From JAUXFS01 sp050329575 (GTDB taxonomy: Bacteria > Pseudomonadota > Alphaproteobacteria > Rhodospirillales > Defluviicoccaceae), in assembly GCA_050329575.1 (NCBI GenBank), contig JBHJOP010000096.1:1-6294 (forward strand): a stretch of DNA of 6,294 nucleotides, written 5' to 3'. Under the pieces are notes generated by a model. That model searched no databases, was not told the DNA's origin, and saw nothing but the letters and a program-made list of their open reading frames with translations. The first letter of the stretch is position 1. Each line of letters starts with the position of its first letter. Shown piece by piece: positions 6,164-6,294 of the stretch. The translations under genes were made by a program, and so were the position numbers.

Positions 6164-6178
6164 AATCGCATTGTAAGG

Positions 6179-6294
6179 CAGGGCTATCGCATTTGATCCG
6201 GGGCGAGGAGGCTGATCAGGAAATCGTCATCCCAGGCGGCGCGCTTGAACTTGATGCGGTTCGAGCCCTTGGTTTTGTCGCGGCGGATGATGTT
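6179..6294 (-). mobile_element. Insertion sequence, one end only (continues past the window)
   Basis: The block holds the 3' end of a transposase gene running inwards from the right edge. The GC content falls to about 55% over 6141-6200, clearly below the flanking genes. The outer boundary is placed tentatively at CAGGGCTATCGCATTTGATC (6179-6198), which would be the terminal inverted repeat and would contain the transposase stop; the other end is not in the window, so neither the repeat nor the target duplication can be confirmed. Confidence 0.55.
6184..6294 (-). CDS. Transposase C-terminus, probably ISAs1 family (partial)
   Basis: The minus strand from the window edge translates without interruption for 36 residues to a TAG at 6186-6184. 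The peptide begins NIIRRDKTKGSNRIKFKRAA and goes on WDDDFLISLLAPDQMR. The pattern N-hydrophobic-R-x-DKTKGS, a basic KxKR segment, then A-W-D-D-D-F-L near the end resembles the tail of DDE transposases of the ISAs1/H-repeat group, from memory of the family. Catalytic residues lie outside the window. Whether the copy is intact is unknown; the visible end shows no frameshift. Confidence 0.65.
   Translation of the reverse strand, partial: NIIRRDKTKGSNRIKFKRAAWDDDFLISLLAPDQMR

Overview
The window is GC-rich chromosomal DNA, densely coded, with strong C/G preference at third codon positions. The imuB-dnaE2 order and the protein sequences fit an alphaproteobacterium, plausibly a Rhodospirillales-like lineage; the taxon is an inference from protein style and GC content, not a search result.

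Layout. From the left edge to 4107 lies the downstream part of a mutagenesis (SOS mutasome) cassette: the C-terminal portion of ImuB, a Y-family polymerase-like adaptor cut by the window edge, then a complete error-prone DNA polymerase DnaE2 (ImuC) that starts inside the imuB stop codon. The usual partner imuA (and the LexA box in front of it) would lie to the left, outside the window. After a 137-bp gap that contains a short inverted repeat and a good ribosome binding site comes a small orphan ParA/ParF-type Walker ATPase (4245-4880) with no ParB-like partner in view. It converges on a minus-strand beta-hydroxyacid dehydrogenase (4877-5746); the two genes share the palindrome CTAG, which supplies both stop codons. 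A 200-bp divergent intergenic region (5747-5946) holds candidate promoters for both sides, a 9-bp tandem repeat and a 16-bp palindrome. It leads to a 62-aa two-helix membrane protein of unknown function (5947-6135). The right edge enters an insertion sequence: the last 36 codons of a transposase, probably ISAs1-like, on the minus strand, in DNA of visibly lower GC.

How the genes relate. ImuB and DnaE2 act together in damage-induced translesion synthesis, ImuB serving as the clamp-binding hub and DnaE2 as the catalytic polymerase. The ParA-like ATPase, the dehydrogenase and the small membrane protein show no sequence-evident link to that pathway and are probably independent units. I found no convincing evidence of a wholly new system. 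The most notable observations are a sharply lower-GC codon-usage patch inside dnaE2, the palindrome that sits in the spacer of a candidate promoter in front of the small membrane protein, and the orphan ParF-like ATPase.
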